Shown here: positions 63,841-64,000 of the stretch, piece after piece
Position numbering within the stretch: the first letter of the stretch is position 1
Layout of the letters: every line of letters begins with the position of its first letter
From: LMUY01 sp964235495
GTDB lineage: Bacteria > Pseudomonadota > Alphaproteobacteria > Acetobacterales > Acetobacteraceae
Length of the DNA: 64,000 nucleotides
Reading direction: 5' to 3'
Assembly: GCA_964235495.1 (NCBI GenBank)
Contig: CAXSAX010000005.1
Location: forward strand, 52,535-116,534
Notes under the pieces: generated by a model
The model's database searches: none
Seen by the model: only the letters and a program-made list of their open reading frames with translations
Told to the model about the DNA's origin: nothing
Position numbers and translations under genes: made by a program

Positions 63841-64000
63841 AGGGCAGCGCACGTGCTCCTGGCCGCCGTGGCGCAGAAGTCCACACTAAATCCGCGCATG
63901 ACGGGGCTCAAAGCCGTGAAAAGCTCCCCATTTGCGTTAGTAGAACAAACAAAAGCTTGCGACCGTCCGCATCGCGTGGTCTTATTCCGTTCGTGACCAG

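Overview
This window reads as core chromosome of a very GC-rich alphaproteobacterium, most likely a member of the Acetobacteraceae (Rhodospirillales, Roseomonas-like). The support is the roughly 70 % GC composition, frequent GTG/TTG starts, and gene orders typical of alphaproteobacteria: aminotransferase-hom-glpX-recJ, ispH-thrB-rnhA and nagZ-M50 protease-scpA-scpB-tatB-tatC-serS. A class I PHA synthase, UPF0262, DUF2852, DUF3297 and an HpnI-like hopanoid/ceramide glycosyltransferase fit the same group. The species assignment is inference; no rRNA gene is present. I see no prophage, transposase, CRISPR array, plasmid function or riboswitch.

Layout. 1-3.6 kb: the 3' part of an acyl-CoA-synthetase-like/GNAT protein whose synthetase catalytic segments look deleted, then phaC. 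3.6-9.9 kb: an OmpA-like lipoprotein, aminotransferase, homoserine dehydrogenase, fructose-1,6-bisphosphatase, recJ and tRNA-Glu. 10-14.1 kb: gamma-glutamyltransferase, YceI, and an azoreductase divergent from its LysR regulator. 14.2-19.9 kb: a complete BMP-family (nucleoside/ureide-type) ABC importer followed by an AtzH/HpxZ-like protein. 19.9-23.7 kb: small envelope proteins, a serine hydrolase and HpnI-like. 23.9-29.1 kb: two tandem duplicated peptide-type binding proteins plus two ATPases, with no permease genes. 29.2-32.8 kb: an orphan gene, rnhA-thrB-ispH and a lipoprotein. 32.8-38.2 kb: a complete five-gene dipeptide-type ABC operon. 38.3-44.3 kb: nagZ through serS. 44.3-49.8 kb: a TetR regulator with DUF2852, a dienelactone hydrolase, an FNT channel, a Uma2 nuclease, cysK and a rhodanese. 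49.8-56.2 kb: a hydrolase relic, DUF2272, mtnA, UPF0262, DUF983, a cupin, and prpD-prpC of the methylcitrate cycle. 56.3-64 kb: a histone-H1-like protein, a branched-chain amino-acid-type ABC importer with fused permease-ATPase, a GH43-like lipoprotein and a small lipoprotein.

The genes suggest a heterotroph built around importing peptides, branched-chain amino acids and nucleoside- or ureide-like compounds. Propionyl-CoA disposal (prpDC) and carbon storage (phaC) complement that intake.

The least conventional signals are these: (1) the synthetase domain lacking both its phospho-histidine loop and its ATP-grasp core; (2) a permease-less duplicated SBP/ATPase operon; (3) a family of intergenic multi-palindrome cassettes that abut stop codons; (4) a serS gene whose 5' third has markedly lower GC than the rest and sits behind a REP-type palindrome; and (5) a tat operon without tatA in its usual place. 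I did not find a clearly new defence or biosynthetic system.
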